Under the pieces are notes generated by a model that saw only the letters and a list, made by a program, of their open reading frames with translations, had not been told where the DNA came from and did not search any database. A program made the translations under genes and the position numbers. Below, piece by piece: positions 7,378-14,834 of a stretch of 19,647 nt of DNA. Numbering within the stretch: the stretch's first letter is position 1; every line of letters starts with the position of its first letter. Origin of the DNA: JAOTWJ01 sp036398175 (GTDB lineage Bacteria; Gemmatimonadota; Gemmatimonadetes; Gemmatimonadales; GWC2-71-9). Where the stretch lies: assembly GCA_036398175.1 (NCBI GenBank), contig DASWHL010000095.1, forward strand, positions 1 to 19,647, given 5' to 3'.

Positions 7378-8133
7378 ATGACGCGCCGCCTGTATGCCGC
7401 GTGCGCCGCCGCGCTGCTGGGACTGCCAGCGGGCGGGCACGCACCCCGAGTCCAGTTGCCGGCCTACGAGGTCTGGGCCGCGGACCAGAACGGCAACCTG
7501 CTCTACGTGCTCGACCCGGAGGCCCGCGTGCTGCGGACGCTCGACAGCGCGGCCCTCGGCAACGGGCGCCGGCCGCACATGCTGTGGGGCGTGGCGGGCG
7601 ATCCGTTCGTGTACAGCGCGAACACGGTGTCCCACTCCGTGACGGTGCTCGACCGGCGGACCGGCGGCGTGGCGGCGGTCATTCCCGACGTGGGGAAGCT
7701 GCCGCACGCCGCTCAGCCGCATCCGGCGCATCCCGACCGCATCTACGTCATGAACATCGGCCCCCGGGCGGCGGCCGCGGACGGTACGCCGGACCGCGGC
7801 GAGACCATCGCGGAGGTTCGCCGCGAGGGAACGGTCGAACGGCCCACTTGGCGGTTGACCCGCTTCCTCGATCTCAAGGCCGCGCCCGCGCTCGCCGACA
7901 GCGCGCGTTTCCCCAGCCGGCGGCCGGTGTGCGCGGGGTTCTCGAAGCACGGTCGCCACATGCTCGTCACCCTGTTCAACGGCGGTCTCGCGGTGGTGGA
8001 CGTCGAGGCATGGGCAGTGGTGGACGGCTGGGGCAGGGATCGGATCGCCGAGCACGGGTGCGGGTTCGGCGCGTCGCCGGACGGTGGAGAGCTGTACGTC
8101 ACGGCGGGCGGGATGCACGCGTCCTGGCTGTAG
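7378..8133 (+). CDS. exported YVTN-type beta-propeller, N-terminal part cut by TAG
   Basis: ATG 7378 follows GGGAGGG with a 7-nt gap. The product begins with a short signal-like segment (LYAACAAALLGLPAGGHA) and continues as beta-propeller blades: YEVWAADQNGNLLYVLD, FVYSANTVSHSVTVLDRRTG, HMLVTLFNGGLAVVDVEAW and CGFGASPDGGELYVTAGG. Such blades resemble YncE/YVTN lactonase-like proteins, which usually act outside the cytoplasm; no ligand can be named. The frame stops at TAG 8131-8133 (codon 252), but the same frame continues as propeller sequence to 8580 with no frameshift. The context HASWL-stop-VVDVSG strongly suggests the stop replaced a tyrosine codon (TAC or TAT). So this is either a truncated product or the first half of a nonsense-disrupted gene. 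Confidence 0.75.
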   Translation: MTRRLYAACAAALLGLPAGGHAPRVQLPAYEVWAADQNGNLLYVLDPEARVLRTLDSAALGNGRRPHMLWGVAGDPFVYSANTVSHSVTVLDRRTGGVAAVIPDVGKLPHAAQPHPAHPDRIYVMNIGPRAAAADGTPDRGETIAEVRREGTVERPTWRLTRFLDLKAAPALADSARFPSRRPVCAGFSKHGRHMLVTLFNGGLAVVDVEAWAVVDGWGRDRIAEHGCGFGASPDGGELYVTAGGMHASWL

Positions 8134-8136
8134 GTC

Positions 8137-8580
8137 GTGGACGTGTCGGGCCCCCGACCCGCGCTGGTGGCGAGCCACGACCTCTCGGCCGCGGGGCAGG
8201 ACGCGCACGGGGTGTGGGTGGACACGGCGCGGCGGGAGCTGTGGGTGGTGCACCGCGTGAGCAGCAACGTCACCATCCATCCGCTGGCCGACATCCGGCG
8301 GGAGGGACACGCGTTCGCCACGATTGACTTCGTGGGCCGGACGCCGGATCTCATCGCGTTCGCGCCGGCGGGCGACCGTGCCTTCGTGACCCTGCGCGGG
8401 CCGAACCCGGCGCCTACGATGCCCCACGCAACGGTGGGGGAGAGCCCGGGGATTGCCGTGGTGGACGTGGCGCGCCGCGCGCTCGAGCGCGTGGTGCCGC
8501 TGGGGGACCAGGTGCGGGGTGACTTCCACGGGATCTTCATCCCGCAGGCGCACGCCCTGGGCGCGCGGAGCGGTCGCTAG
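8137..8580 (+). pseudogene. C-terminal part of the beta-propeller, separated by the amber codon
   Basis: This segment is in the same frame as the preceding one and starts just after TAG 8131-8133. A GTG at 8137 could serve as start but has no ribosome site. It encodes further blades (HGVWVDTARRELWVVH, PDLIAFAPAGDRAFVTL, GIAVVDVARRALERVV) and ends at TAG 8578-8580. Joined to the first part it would give a protein of about 400 residues, a sensible size for a seven-bladed propeller. The frame has no other disabling change, so the nonsense change is recent, a sequencing error, or read through. Confidence 0.75.
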
Positions 8581-8595
8581 TGCCGTTCCAACTAG

Positions 8596-8828
8596 CATCT
8601 CCCTTCGTTCAGCCAGGCAGACCAGCCTACTCCACGTCCGCCAGCACCGTCGTATCGTGCGGCAGAGTCCCCCGCGGCGACCGCAGGTAGGCGAACGGCG
8701 TATGCGCCAGGAAGTTGGACACCCGGGACAGGTAGACGTCCGCGTACCGCTCCACCTGCCGGGCCAGGTAGCTCTTGTCGTTGCCGGCCCGCATCAAAAG
8801 ACCCCACTGCGGGTTGCTCACCTCCGCC
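8596..8828 (-). pseudogene. duplicate 3' end of the HAD nucleotidase gene
   Basis: This stretch matches 9671-9903, the 3' end of the intact nucleotidase gene plus the short spacer and ribosome site behind it. There are no gaps (constant offset 1075) and about 13 mismatches in 233 bp by hand count, roughly 94% identity. Read on the minus strand it still encodes the last ~66 residues and the native TAG (8627-8629), with only two changes: SNPQWGLLMRAGN here, SNPKWGPLMRAGN in the intact gene. The catalytic HAD domain is absent, so the fragment cannot be an enzyme. A longer open frame runs up to 9136, but its upstream part is an unrelated frame of the neighbouring fragment. Confidence 0.85.
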
Positions 8829-8834
8829 TCCGGG

Positions 8835-8988
8835 TGCCAAGTCTTGGAACCGTCCCTCCAGCCGTACTCGGTCCGTGAACTGCACTCGGATGCGGCGTCC
8901 CTCCTAGAGCGGGTGTGGGGGCCGAGGCCACTTGGGCCCGCGCACCCGAGCAGGGGCGCGCGAGCAGCAGGAGCGGAATGGCAAGCGC
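8835..8988 (-). pseudogene. decayed duplicate 5' part of the glycine-rich exported protein gene
   Basis: On the minus strand this resembles 9411-9564 of the intact neighbouring gene. The hydrophobic signal segment is recognisable (LAIPLLLLARPCSGARAQ, against LAVPLLLCAVPLSGARAQ) and so is GRRIRVQFTDRVRLEGRFQ (against GRRIRVEFTDRVRQEGRFQ). A 2-nt length difference shifts the frame between these two parts. A TAG at 8904-8906 replaces a Gln codon, and no start codon precedes the signal segment. After GRFQDLA the homology ends within about 7 nt of the nucleotidase-tail fragment, in a different frame. It is a broken gene remnant. The 8989-9083 spacer shows nothing recognisable. Confidence 0.75.
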
Positions 8989-9083
8989 CGGGATGAGCTA
9001 CGCGAAATATGGTGCCACGCCCGCGGCTGGCTTCGATCGCTGTTGCGGTCCGCCCGCCGGCCGGCCCACCAGCCCGTCGCTTT

Positions 9084-9665
9084 TCACGGCGGCCAGACCA
9101 ACCGCCAACGAATAACCAGAGCGCCGAGCAGGCCACCCGTGACGGCGCCCACCGAACCGAACACTGCTATGGCGCCGACGACGCAGCCAAATCCTGAACA
9201 CCCCGGGGTGTCCGAGTCCCCCTGGAAGGCCATGGCGACGCCAAAGCCGACCAAGCCGAGCGCGGCCCCACCCACTAAAGCGCCGATCCGCCAGCGACTC
9301 CCGTCGTGCACCCAGATGCGGCTCAGGGAATCGAGGCGAACCTGGCGCTCGGCGAAGTATGCGGTATGAAACGTCGGACGCATAATGGCGCGGAAACGTA
9401 AGGTGTCGGCTGCGAGCTGCTGGAACCGTCCCTCCTGCCGTACCCGGTCCGTGAACTCCACTCGGATGCGGCGCCCCTCTTGCAGCACAAGTCGGAGGGC
9501 CGAGTCCACTTGGGCTCGTGCCCCCGACAAGGGGACGGCGCACAGCAGCAGGGGAACGGCAAGCCAGCGACCAGTTATCCGGGATGGTACCGTGGCGACG
9601 GCACCGCGGCGGGGGCTAGAACCTGGCATAGTCCACGAGCCAATGAACGTACGGCTTGCTGCCAT
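9084..9665 (-). CDS. small exported protein with glycine-zipper-like membrane segments
   Basis: Predicted 193 residues. ATG 9665 is supported by AAGGGAG 8 nt upstream and lies 36 nt behind the nucleotidase stop, so it is probably the last gene of the thiD operon. A rather long N-terminal region precedes a signal segment (LAVPLLLCAVPLSGARAQ). Next comes a small beta-rich part (RRIRVEFTDRVRQEGRFQQL, then RQVRLDSLSRIWVHDGSRW) that resembles the SH3/Sm-like 'threshold-and-promoter' layouts of other uncharacterised envelope proteins. The C-terminus has two Gly-rich hydrophobic stretches (IGALVGGAALGLVGFGVAMAF and VGAIAVFGSVGAVTGGLLGAL) separated by a short loop with two cysteines. I do not recognise a named family. 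A membrane-inserted or envelope-associated role is inference. Confidence 0.7.
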   Translation of the reverse strand: MAASRTFIGSWTMPGSSPRRGAVATVPSRITGRWLAVPLLLCAVPLSGARAQVDSALRLVLQEGRRIRVEFTDRVRQEGRFQQLAADTLRFRAIMRPTFHTAYFAERQVRLDSLSRIWVHDGSRWRIGALVGGAALGLVGFGVAMAFQGDSDTPGCSGFGCVVGAIAVFGSVGAVTGGLLGALVIRWRLVWPP

Positions 9666-9670
9666 CGTTT

Positions 9671-9903
9671 CATCTCCCTTCGTTCAGCCAGGCAGCCCAG
9701 CCTACTCCACGTCCGCCAGCACTGTCGTATCGTGCGGCAGAGTCCCCCGCGGCGACCGCAGGTACGCGAACGGCGTGTGGGCCAGGAAGTTGGACACGCG
9801 GGACAGGTAGACGTCCGCGTACCGCTCCACCTGCCGGGCCAGGTAGCTCTTGTCGTTTCCGGCCCGCATCAGCGGACCCCATTTCGGGTTGCTCACCTCG
9901 GCC
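9671..9903. repeat. direct repeat partner of 8596-8828
   Basis: This is the copy of the 233-bp direct repeat that lies in the intact nucleotidase gene. It includes the spacer and the ribosome site of the gene at 9084-9665. The 1075-bp offset to the other copy is constant, with no gaps. Recombination between the copies would delete the small exported gene and its decayed relative. Confidence 0.85.
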
Positions 9904-11147
9904 GCGCGCGCCGCGAGGGGCCCGATGGCCTCGTCGAGGGCCGCGAGCCGCGCGCGCAGCGTGCCCAGTTCCGCCTCCAGCTCGGCGGGTGACCGGGAGG
10001 CGCGTGGCCCGTAGCGTTCCCGGGTCCGCTGCAGCTCGAGCCGGGCCTGGCACACCGCGTACTCCAGATCCTCCTTCTCGGCCATCAGCTGCTGGAGCCG
10101 CGACCGCTCCGCGTCGAACGCATCCTCGGCCACGAGGTCCGCCTCCAGCTCCCGCAGCACCAGGGCGGTGCGCCAGCGGAGGACGTTCTTCGAGACGTGC
10201 ACGTCCGCGAACAGGTGGTCGCCCACGTAGAGGATCTGGTCGCCCCCCACGCCCAGATGGTGCTCGACCAGTCCGGCGTTGCCCCCCACGAACGCGCCGC
10301 CCGGCGTGAGCCCCAGCGCGGGGCGCAGCAACCCCTCTTCGCTGACGATCTCGAAGACCGGGCTGCGGCTGCCGAAGAACTCCGGCTTCCGCGCCTGCAC
10401 GATCACCACCTCGAACAGGTCGCGCCACGAGGTGCCGGTCGGGAGATAGCGGTCGAAGGCGTACTCCATGAGGGTCCGCGTGTAGGGCCACTCGGAGTTG
10501 GTGATCAGGAGGAGCTTCTTCCCCGCGCGCTGCTGATCCAGCAGCGCGAGCGGGGTCTCGGGATCCAGCTCGACGAAGCGCGCCGGGTCCGCGAGGATCT
10601 CCCCCTTCAGCACGCCCTCGACGTGGGCCTCGTCTATCAGTCGCCGCGTGCGGGCGTAGAGGTCGGCGTAGCCCAGGATTTCGGGCAGCTCGCGGCGGTC
10701 CAGCCGGTCCACGAGCTGGGCATACATGCAGCCTTCCGACAGCGCGAACAGCGTGTTGAGGAACACGAAGCGCGGGTCGGCCAGATCCACGATGGTCCGG
10801 GCGTAGGCGCGGCGCTGCTCCTCGAAGTCCAGGTGCCGGGTGCCGTGGTAGGCCCGCTTCACGTATCCGAAGCGGTTGGCCTTGATGACGTTCCCCAGCT
10901 CCGTATCAATCACCAGCCCGCGCACGATGAGCGCGGGATCGAACTCGAGATCCGCCACCGGCCAGCCCAGGTCCGTGAACTTCCGCCGCAGGTGCTCGTA
11001 GGCGCGGCGCTCCCACTCCTCCACGTGGTAGTGGACGAGGGTGTAGTCCATGTCGTAGCCGATCGCCCGGATCGCGCGGAGGTTCAGCGTGCGGCTGCAG
11101 AAGATGCCGCGCGCGCGCGGCGGGCGGGACACGGGGTCGGCCGGCAT
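9702..11147 (-). CDS. HAD-family purine 5'-nucleotidase (cN-II/IMP-GMP type)
   Basis: Predicted 481 residues from ATG 11147; the longer open frame to 11642 is a shadow of thiD. HAD motifs are in order: motif I DMDYT at 32-36 (nucleophile Asp32, acid/base Asp34), motif II LLLITNSEWPYT, motif III lysine in VQARKPEFF, and motif IV ILYVGDHLFADV. The large cap segment with YGYxK-like RFGYVKRAYHG, the helical coiled-coil region after motif IV and the conserved tail fit the HAD-IG family, which dephosphorylates IMP/GMP to nucleosides in the cytosol. It overlaps thiD by one nucleotide (TGATG), indicating coupled translation. Substrate specificity is inferred from the family. Its 3' end is duplicated at 8596-8828. 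Confidence 0.9.
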   Translation of the reverse strand: MPADPVSRPPRARGIFCSRTLNLRAIRAIGYDMDYTLVHYHVEEWERRAYEHLRRKFTDLGWPVADLEFDPALIVRGLVIDTELGNVIKANRFGYVKRAYHGTRHLDFEEQRRAYARTIVDLADPRFVFLNTLFALSEGCMYAQLVDRLDRRELPEILGYADLYARTRRLIDEAHVEGVLKGEILADPARFVELDPETPLALLDQQRAGKKLLLITNSEWPYTRTLMEYAFDRYLPTGTSWRDLFEVVIVQARKPEFFGSRSPVFEIVSEEGLLRPALGLTPGGAFVGGNAGLVEHHLGVGGDQILYVGDHLFADVHVSKNVLRWRTALVLRELEADLVAEDAFDAERSRLQQLMAEKEDLEYAVCQARLELQRTRERYGPRASRSPAELEAELGTLRARLAALDEAIGPLAARAAEVSNPKWGPLMRAGNDKSYLARQVERYADVYLSRVSNFLAHTPFAYLRSPRGTLPHDTTVLADVE

Positions 11148-11944
11148 CAGAGCACGGCCGCCGGAGCGGCGGCGAAGTGATTGAGCGGCCCGTGTCCGGA
11201 CCCCAGGCCCGGGGCCGTGGCCATGGCCCGATGCACGAAGTCGAGTGCGTCCTCGACGGCCCGCTCGAGCGGCCGGCCCAGCCCGAGCCCCGCGGTCACG
11301 GCGGCCGAGAGCGTGCAGCCCGTGCCGTGGGTGGAGGTGGTCGCGAGTCGGGCGCGCCGGAAGCGGCGCACGTCGGTGGGCGTCACGAGCACGTCCACGA
11401 TCTCGTCCGAGGCCAGGTGTCCGCCCTTGACCAGCGCGGCGTCGGCGCCGAGCAGCACGAGCGCGCGGCCCGCCTGCTCCATCTGGGCCACCGTCTCGAC
11501 GGGATCCTCCACCAGGAGCGCCGCCTCGTCGAGGTTCGGCGTCACCAGGGTCGCCAGCCGCAGCAGGCGGTCGCGGACCGTGCGCACGGCGTCGGCATCG
11601 AGCAGGCGGTCGCCCGACGTGGCCACCATCACGGGATCGCACACGTAGTTCGGGAAGCGGTGCCGGGCGATCCCGTCGGCGACCTCGTCCACGAGGGCCG
11701 CGGTGGCGAGCATGCCGGTCTTCACGGCCGCGGGCGGGAGGTCGGCGGCCAGCGCGTCGAGCTGCGCGCGCACGATGGCGAGGGGCACGGCATGGACGGC
11801 CGACACCCCCCGCGTGTTCTGCGCGGTGAGCGCCACGATGGCCGACGTGCCGAAGACGCCGAACTGGTGGAACGTCTTCAGGTCCGCCTGGATCCCCGCG
11901 CCGCCGCCCGAATCAGAGCCGGCGATCGTCAGCACGATCTGCAT
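11147..11944 (-). CDS. thiD: hydroxymethylpyrimidine (phosphate) kinase ThiD
   Basis: Predicted 265 residues, the normal ThiD length. It phosphorylates HMP and HMP-P in thiamine pyrophosphate synthesis in the cytosol. The ribokinase-fold signatures are clear: AGSDSGGGAGIQADLK at residues 8-23, VKTGML, NYVCDPVMVATSGDRLL, TPNLDEAALL, VLVKGGH-like ALVKGGHL, and the anion-hole motif STHGTGCTLSAAV near residue 205. No other thiamine gene is in the window and no TPP riboswitch fits in the 57-nt gap to the divergent gene. ATG 11944 is the only sensible start. Related pyridoxal kinases share the fold, but the motif set favours ThiD. Confidence 0.94.
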   Translation of the reverse strand: MQIVLTIAGSDSGGGAGIQADLKTFHQFGVFGTSAIVALTAQNTRGVSAVHAVPLAIVRAQLDALAADLPPAAVKTGMLATAALVDEVADGIARHRFPNYVCDPVMVATSGDRLLDADAVRTVRDRLLRLATLVTPNLDEAALLVEDPVETVAQMEQAGRALVLLGADAALVKGGHLASDEIVDVLVTPTDVRRFRRARLATTSTHGTGCTLSAAVTAGLGLGRPLERAVEDALDFVHRAMATAPGLGSGHGPLNHFAAAPAAVL

Positions 11945-11974
11945 GGTGCGCCTGTGCGAACCCCCGGTGCGTGG

Positions 11975-11980
11975 TATGAT
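11975..11980 (+). promoter_or_regulatory. extended -10 element before the RNA methyltransferase
   Basis: TGGTATGAT contains a TG-n-TATGAT extended -10 box with TATGAT at 11975-11980. Transcription would begin near 11987, leaving a short leader with GGGAG (11991-11995) 6 nt before ATG 12002. No good -35 box is visible, which is acceptable with an extended -10. Confidence 0.45.
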
Positions 11981-12001
11981 TGGTGGTCGCGGGAGACCGG
12001 C

Positions 12002-12772
12002 ATGGCCTCACAACTCGTCACGACCGTTCGCAATTTACACCAGCGCAAGGGACGTCGTCGGCGCGGTCTCACCGTGGCCGAGGGCGTCCGGCTCGTGGAG
12101 GAAGCGCTGCACGCGGGCATCCCCCTCACGGGCGTGGTCGTGTCGGCGTCGTTCGGAGCCACGGACCGGGGCGCGGCGCTCCTGGGCGACCTTGCCGGGC
12201 GGGCGGTGCCGCTCGAGGAGGTCCCCGACCGGACCTTCCGTGAGCTGGCGGACACGGACACGCCCCAGGGCGTGCTGGCCGTGGTCGAGGTGCCCACCTG
12301 GTCGCTCGCGGACGTGCGGCCCGGCCCCCGCGCGCCCGTGCTCGTGCTGGACGCCGTGCAGGACCCAGGCAACGTCGGCACGCTGCTCCGCACCGCCTTT
12401 GCGCTGGGGGCGGCGGGCGCCGTGCTCCTGCGCGGCTCCGCCGATCTCACCAACCCGAAGGTGATCCGCTCCGCCATGGGAGCGAGCTTCCGGTTTCCCG
12501 CTGCCGCCGTCGAGGCCGCCGAGTTCGTCGCCTGGTGCCGCCAGACCGACGTCGAGGTCTGGGCGTCGGCGGCCGACGGCGCCCCACTCACGCGGTCGGC
12601 CCCGCCGCCCCGCCTGGCCCTCGTGGTCGGCAACGAGGGCGCGGGCGTGCGCTCCGAGCTGCGCGAGCTGTCCGTCCGGCAGGTGGCCATCCCGCTCAGC
12701 CGCGGCGCCGAGTCCCTGAACGTGGCGGTCGCGGCCGGCATCCTGCTCTATGAGGCGACGCGCGGTGCCTGA
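12002..12772 (+). CDS. SpoU/TrmH-family RNA 2'-O-methyltransferase
   Basis: Predicted 256 residues from ATG 12002, which has a ribosome site (GGGAG) 6 nt upstream; the frame is open further up but reads antisense to thiD. The N-terminus is a substrate-binding domain (VRNLHQRKGRRRRGLTVAEG, then VRLVEEAL). The C-terminal SPOUT knot has all three motifs: motif 1 LDAVQDPGNVGTLLRTA, motif 2 ALVVGNEGAGV and motif 3 IPLSRGAESLNVAVAAGILL. These enzymes methylate ribose 2'-OH in rRNA or tRNA using S-adenosylmethionine; RlmB and TrmH are relatives, and the target cannot be told from sequence. It overlaps the prepilin peptidase start, so the two are co-transcribed. Confidence 0.92.
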   Translation: MASQLVTTVRNLHQRKGRRRRGLTVAEGVRLVEEALHAGIPLTGVVVSASFGATDRGAALLGDLAGRAVPLEEVPDRTFRELADTDTPQGVLAVVEVPTWSLADVRPGPRAPVLVLDAVQDPGNVGTLLRTAFALGAAGAVLLRGSADLTNPKVIRSAMGASFRFPAAAVEAAEFVAWCRQTDVEVWASAADGAPLTRSAPPPRLALVVGNEGAGVRSELRELSVRQVAIPLSRGAESLNVAVAAGILLYEATRGA

Positions 12773-13532
12773 GATCGCGCTGATCGTGCTCGCGGGCGTT
12801 TTCGGCACCCTGCTCGGGAGCTTCCTCAACGTCTGCGTGTACCGGCTGCCCCGGAACGAGTCGCTGCTGCACCCGCCCTCGGCCTGCCCGGCGTGCGGCG
12901 CCCGCATCGCCTGGTACGACAACGTGCCGGTGTTCGGGTGGCTCTGGCTCGGGGGGAAATGCCGTCCCTGCCGGGCGCCCATCTCCGTGCAGTATCCGCT
13001 GGTGGAAGCCCTGATCGGCGCGGTCTTCGCCGCCGCGGCCTGGGGATACGGCATCTCGTGGCACGGCGCCGCGGCCGCCGTATTCGGGACCTTGCTGATC
13101 GGAATCGCCCTCACCGATGCCCGGCACTACATCATTCCCGACGAGTTCACGTGGGGTGGCCTGGTGCTCGGGATGGCGCTGGCCGCGCCGGGCGGGTGGC
13201 CCACCCTCTCGCGGGCGCTGCTCGGCGCGGCGACGGGCTTTGCCCTGCTCTACGCCATCGCGTGGGCCGGAGAGAAGGCGTTCCGCAAGGAGGCGATGGG
13301 CGGCGGCGACATCAAGATGATGGCCATGGTGGGGGCGTTCATCGGCTGGAAAGGCGTGCTCGTGACCGTGTTCCTGGGCGCCCTCCTCGGCACCGCGATC
13401 TTCGTCCCCATCGCCTGGCGGACCGGCAAGCTGGTCCCCTTCGGGATCTTCCTGGCGCTGGGGGCCGCCGTCACGTTCGTGGCCGGCGACGCGCTCATCG
13501 CCTGGTACCTGGGGTTCGTCCTGGGTGGCTGA
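12750..13532 (+). CDS. pilD: prepilin peptidase / leader methylase (type IV pilus)
   Basis: Predicted inner-membrane A24 peptidase of 260 residues, which cleaves type IV prepilin or type II secretion pseudopilin leaders and N-methylates the new end. The N-terminal GSFLNVCVYRLPRNES and the two zinc-type cysteine pairs (Cys46/Cys49 and Cys71/Cys74) form the methylase domain. Catalytic aspartates are Asp122 (LTDARHYIIPDEF) and Asp186 (GGGDIKMM, the GxGD motif). About seven hydrophobic segments follow the family layout. Start ATG 12750 lies inside the upstream gene (23-nt overlap) but lacks a clear ribosome site; GTG 12765, with GAGG 9 nt before it, is an equally good start. No other pilus gene is in the window. 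Confidence 0.92.
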   Translation: MRRRAVPEIALIVLAGVFGTLLGSFLNVCVYRLPRNESLLHPPSACPACGARIAWYDNVPVFGWLWLGGKCRPCRAPISVQYPLVEALIGAVFAAAAWGYGISWHGAAAAVFGTLLIGIALTDARHYIIPDEFTWGGLVLGMALAAPGGWPTLSRALLGAATGFALLYAIAWAGEKAFRKEAMGGGDIKMMAMVGAFIGWKGVLVTVFLGALLGTAIFVPIAWRTGKLVPFGIFLALGAAVTFVAGDALIAWYLGFVLGG

Positions 13533-13579
13533 CCGCCCCGTCCCAACCTTCCCTCCCATCGCCTCGTCCAAATCGGTGC

Positions 13580-14158
13580 ATGGACGACCCGCTCCCCGCC
13601 GTGGCTAGCCAGACCCGGACCGGCCCGGACGACGGCGTGGACGTGGCCCTCGCGCAGAGCGGGGATCCGCAGGCCTTCGAGCGGCTCTACCGAATGCACG
13701 TCGCCCGGGTGTTCAGTCTGGCGCGGCGCATGATGGGCCCGGACACGGCCGAGGAGGCAACCCAGGATGTCTTCGTGCGCGCGTGGGAGAAGCTCGGGAG
13801 CTTCCGGGGGGAGGCCGCCTTCGGGACCTGGCTGCATCGGCTCGCGGTCAACCTGTTCCTGTCGCAGCGGACCCGGGTGGGGCGCGACCGGGCGCGCCTC
13901 GATCCCACCGACGACGCGCTGGAGCACCGCGCCGGCCGCGCGCCGCGTCCGGAGCTGGTGATGGACCTCGATACGGCCATCGGGCGGCTGCCCGAGGGGG
14001 CGCGGCAGATCTTCGTGCTGCACGACGTCGAGGGTTACAAGCACGAGGAAATCGGCTCCCTGCTCGGCATCGCGACCGGGACCTCCAAGGCGCAGTTGCA
14101 CCGGGCGCGCATGCTGCTCCGGTCGCACCTGGAACCGCAGGCGAAGGAACGGATGTGA
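13580..14158 (+). CDS. ECF-type RNA polymerase sigma-70 factor
   Basis: Predicted 192 residues, normal for an ECF sigma factor. Region 2 is clear (AFERLYRMHVARVFSLARRM, then AEEATQDVFVRAWEKL and GTWLHRLAVNLFLSQRTR). Region 4 carries its helix-turn-helix (AIGRLPEGARQIFVLHDVEG, then EEIGSLLGIATGTSKAQLHR). Such factors redirect RNA polymerase to envelope or stress genes and are held by a membrane anti-sigma factor. The next gene is such a factor and overlaps it by four nucleotides (GTGA). ATG 13580 has no convincing ribosome site, so the start is the least certain part. The downstream DUF4097 genes are probable targets, as inference. Confidence 0.93.
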   Translation: MDDPLPAVASQTRTGPDDGVDVALAQSGDPQAFERLYRMHVARVFSLARRMMGPDTAEEATQDVFVRAWEKLGSFRGEAAFGTWLHRLAVNLFLSQRTRVGRDRARLDPTDDALEHRAGRAPRPELVMDLDTAIGRLPEGARQIFVLHDVEGYKHEEIGSLLGIATGTSKAQLHRARMLLRSHLEPQAKERM

Positions 14159-14823
14159 GCATGACGAATCGGGATTCCTGGACGGCACGGCTGTCCGAAT
14201 ACGTGGATGGGGAGCTGGCGGCCGACGAGCGCGCCGAGCTGGAGCGGCACCTCGCGGCGTGCGGCGAGTGCCGGACGATCGTGGCCGACCTGGGCCGGCT
14301 GCGTGATCTGAGCGGCGCGCTCGTGGATCGGGAGCCGGCCCGCGACCTCTGGCCGGGCATCAGCGCGCGCATCGGGGGCGAGGCCCGGGCCCTGCCCCTC
14401 CGGCGCCGGTGGACGTTCACGCTCCCGCAGCTCGCGGCCGCGGCCGCGTTCCTGCTTGTGGTCGGCGCGGGGGGGGCGGCCATCGCGTTGCGGGATGGCG
14501 GGCCCGCGGCGGCGCCGGGGACAGTGACCATCGGATCCGCGGAAGCCGGCGCCGTGTCGGTGGCCTTCACCGCGTCCACGTCGTTTGACGGCGCGGTCGC
14601 CGACCTCGAGCGGGTGCTTGCGGAGCGACGGGAACGCCTGGACACGGCCACCATTCGCGTGCTCGAGCACAGTCTCCAGACCATTGATCGGGCCCTGGCG
14701 AAGGCGCGGGCGGCACTCGCGACGGACCCCGGCGACCCGTATCTCAACGCGCATCTCGCCGAGACCATGCGCCGGAAGCTGAATCTGATGCGACGGGCGG
14801 TCACGCTAGCCGCCGCGTCCTGA
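14155..14823 (+). CDS. zinc-finger anti-sigma factor, membrane anchored
   Basis: Predicted ~220 residues. GTG 14155 overlaps the sigma stop as GTGA and has AAGGA 6 nt upstream; ATG 14161 is an alternative two codons in, and residue numbers below count from it. The N-terminus is an anti-sigma zinc finger (zf-HC2) with His30, Cys34 and Cys37 in ERHLAACGEC. A transmembrane helix lies at about residues 92-112 (LAAAAAFLLVVGAGGAAIAL). The outer part ends in a long charged helical region (DLERVLAERRERLDTATIRV, then RALAKARAAL) that may be a coiled coil. It should hold the sigma factor at the membrane until an envelope signal releases it. The signal is unknown. Confidence 0.9.
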   Translation: MSMTNRDSWTARLSEYVDGELAADERAELERHLAACGECRTIVADLGRLRDLSGALVDREPARDLWPGISARIGGEARALPLRRRWTFTLPQLAAAAAFLLVVGAGGAAIALRDGGPAAAPGTVTIGSAEAGAVSVAFTASTSFDGAVADLERVLAERRERLDTATIRVLEHSLQTIDRALAKARAALATDPGDPYLNAHLAETMRRKLNLMRRAVTLAAAS

Positions 14824-14834
14824 GGGGGATACCC

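Noticed and set aside
8131..8133. Programmed amber readthrough or pyrrolysine insertion in the propeller gene.
   Set aside because: No supporting element or pyl gene is in the window; a simple nonsense change or read error is more likely.
8581..9083. Insertion sequence as cause of the duplicated fragments.
   Set aside because: No transposase, terminal inverted repeats or target duplication is visible at the edges of the copied segments.
8627..9136. A 169-residue minus-strand open frame ending in the nucleotidase tail.
   Set aside because: Only its last 66 residues are meaningful. Its front part reads the decayed exported-gene remnant in the wrong frame, and it has no credible start.
10197..11180. 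A 327-residue plus-strand open frame opposite the nucleotidase.
   Set aside because: Antisense to a gene with all four HAD motifs, and without recognisable protein features.
11945..12001. TPP riboswitch before thiD.
   Set aside because: The divergent gap is only 57 nt and lacks the conserved TPP-element core, so there is no room for one.
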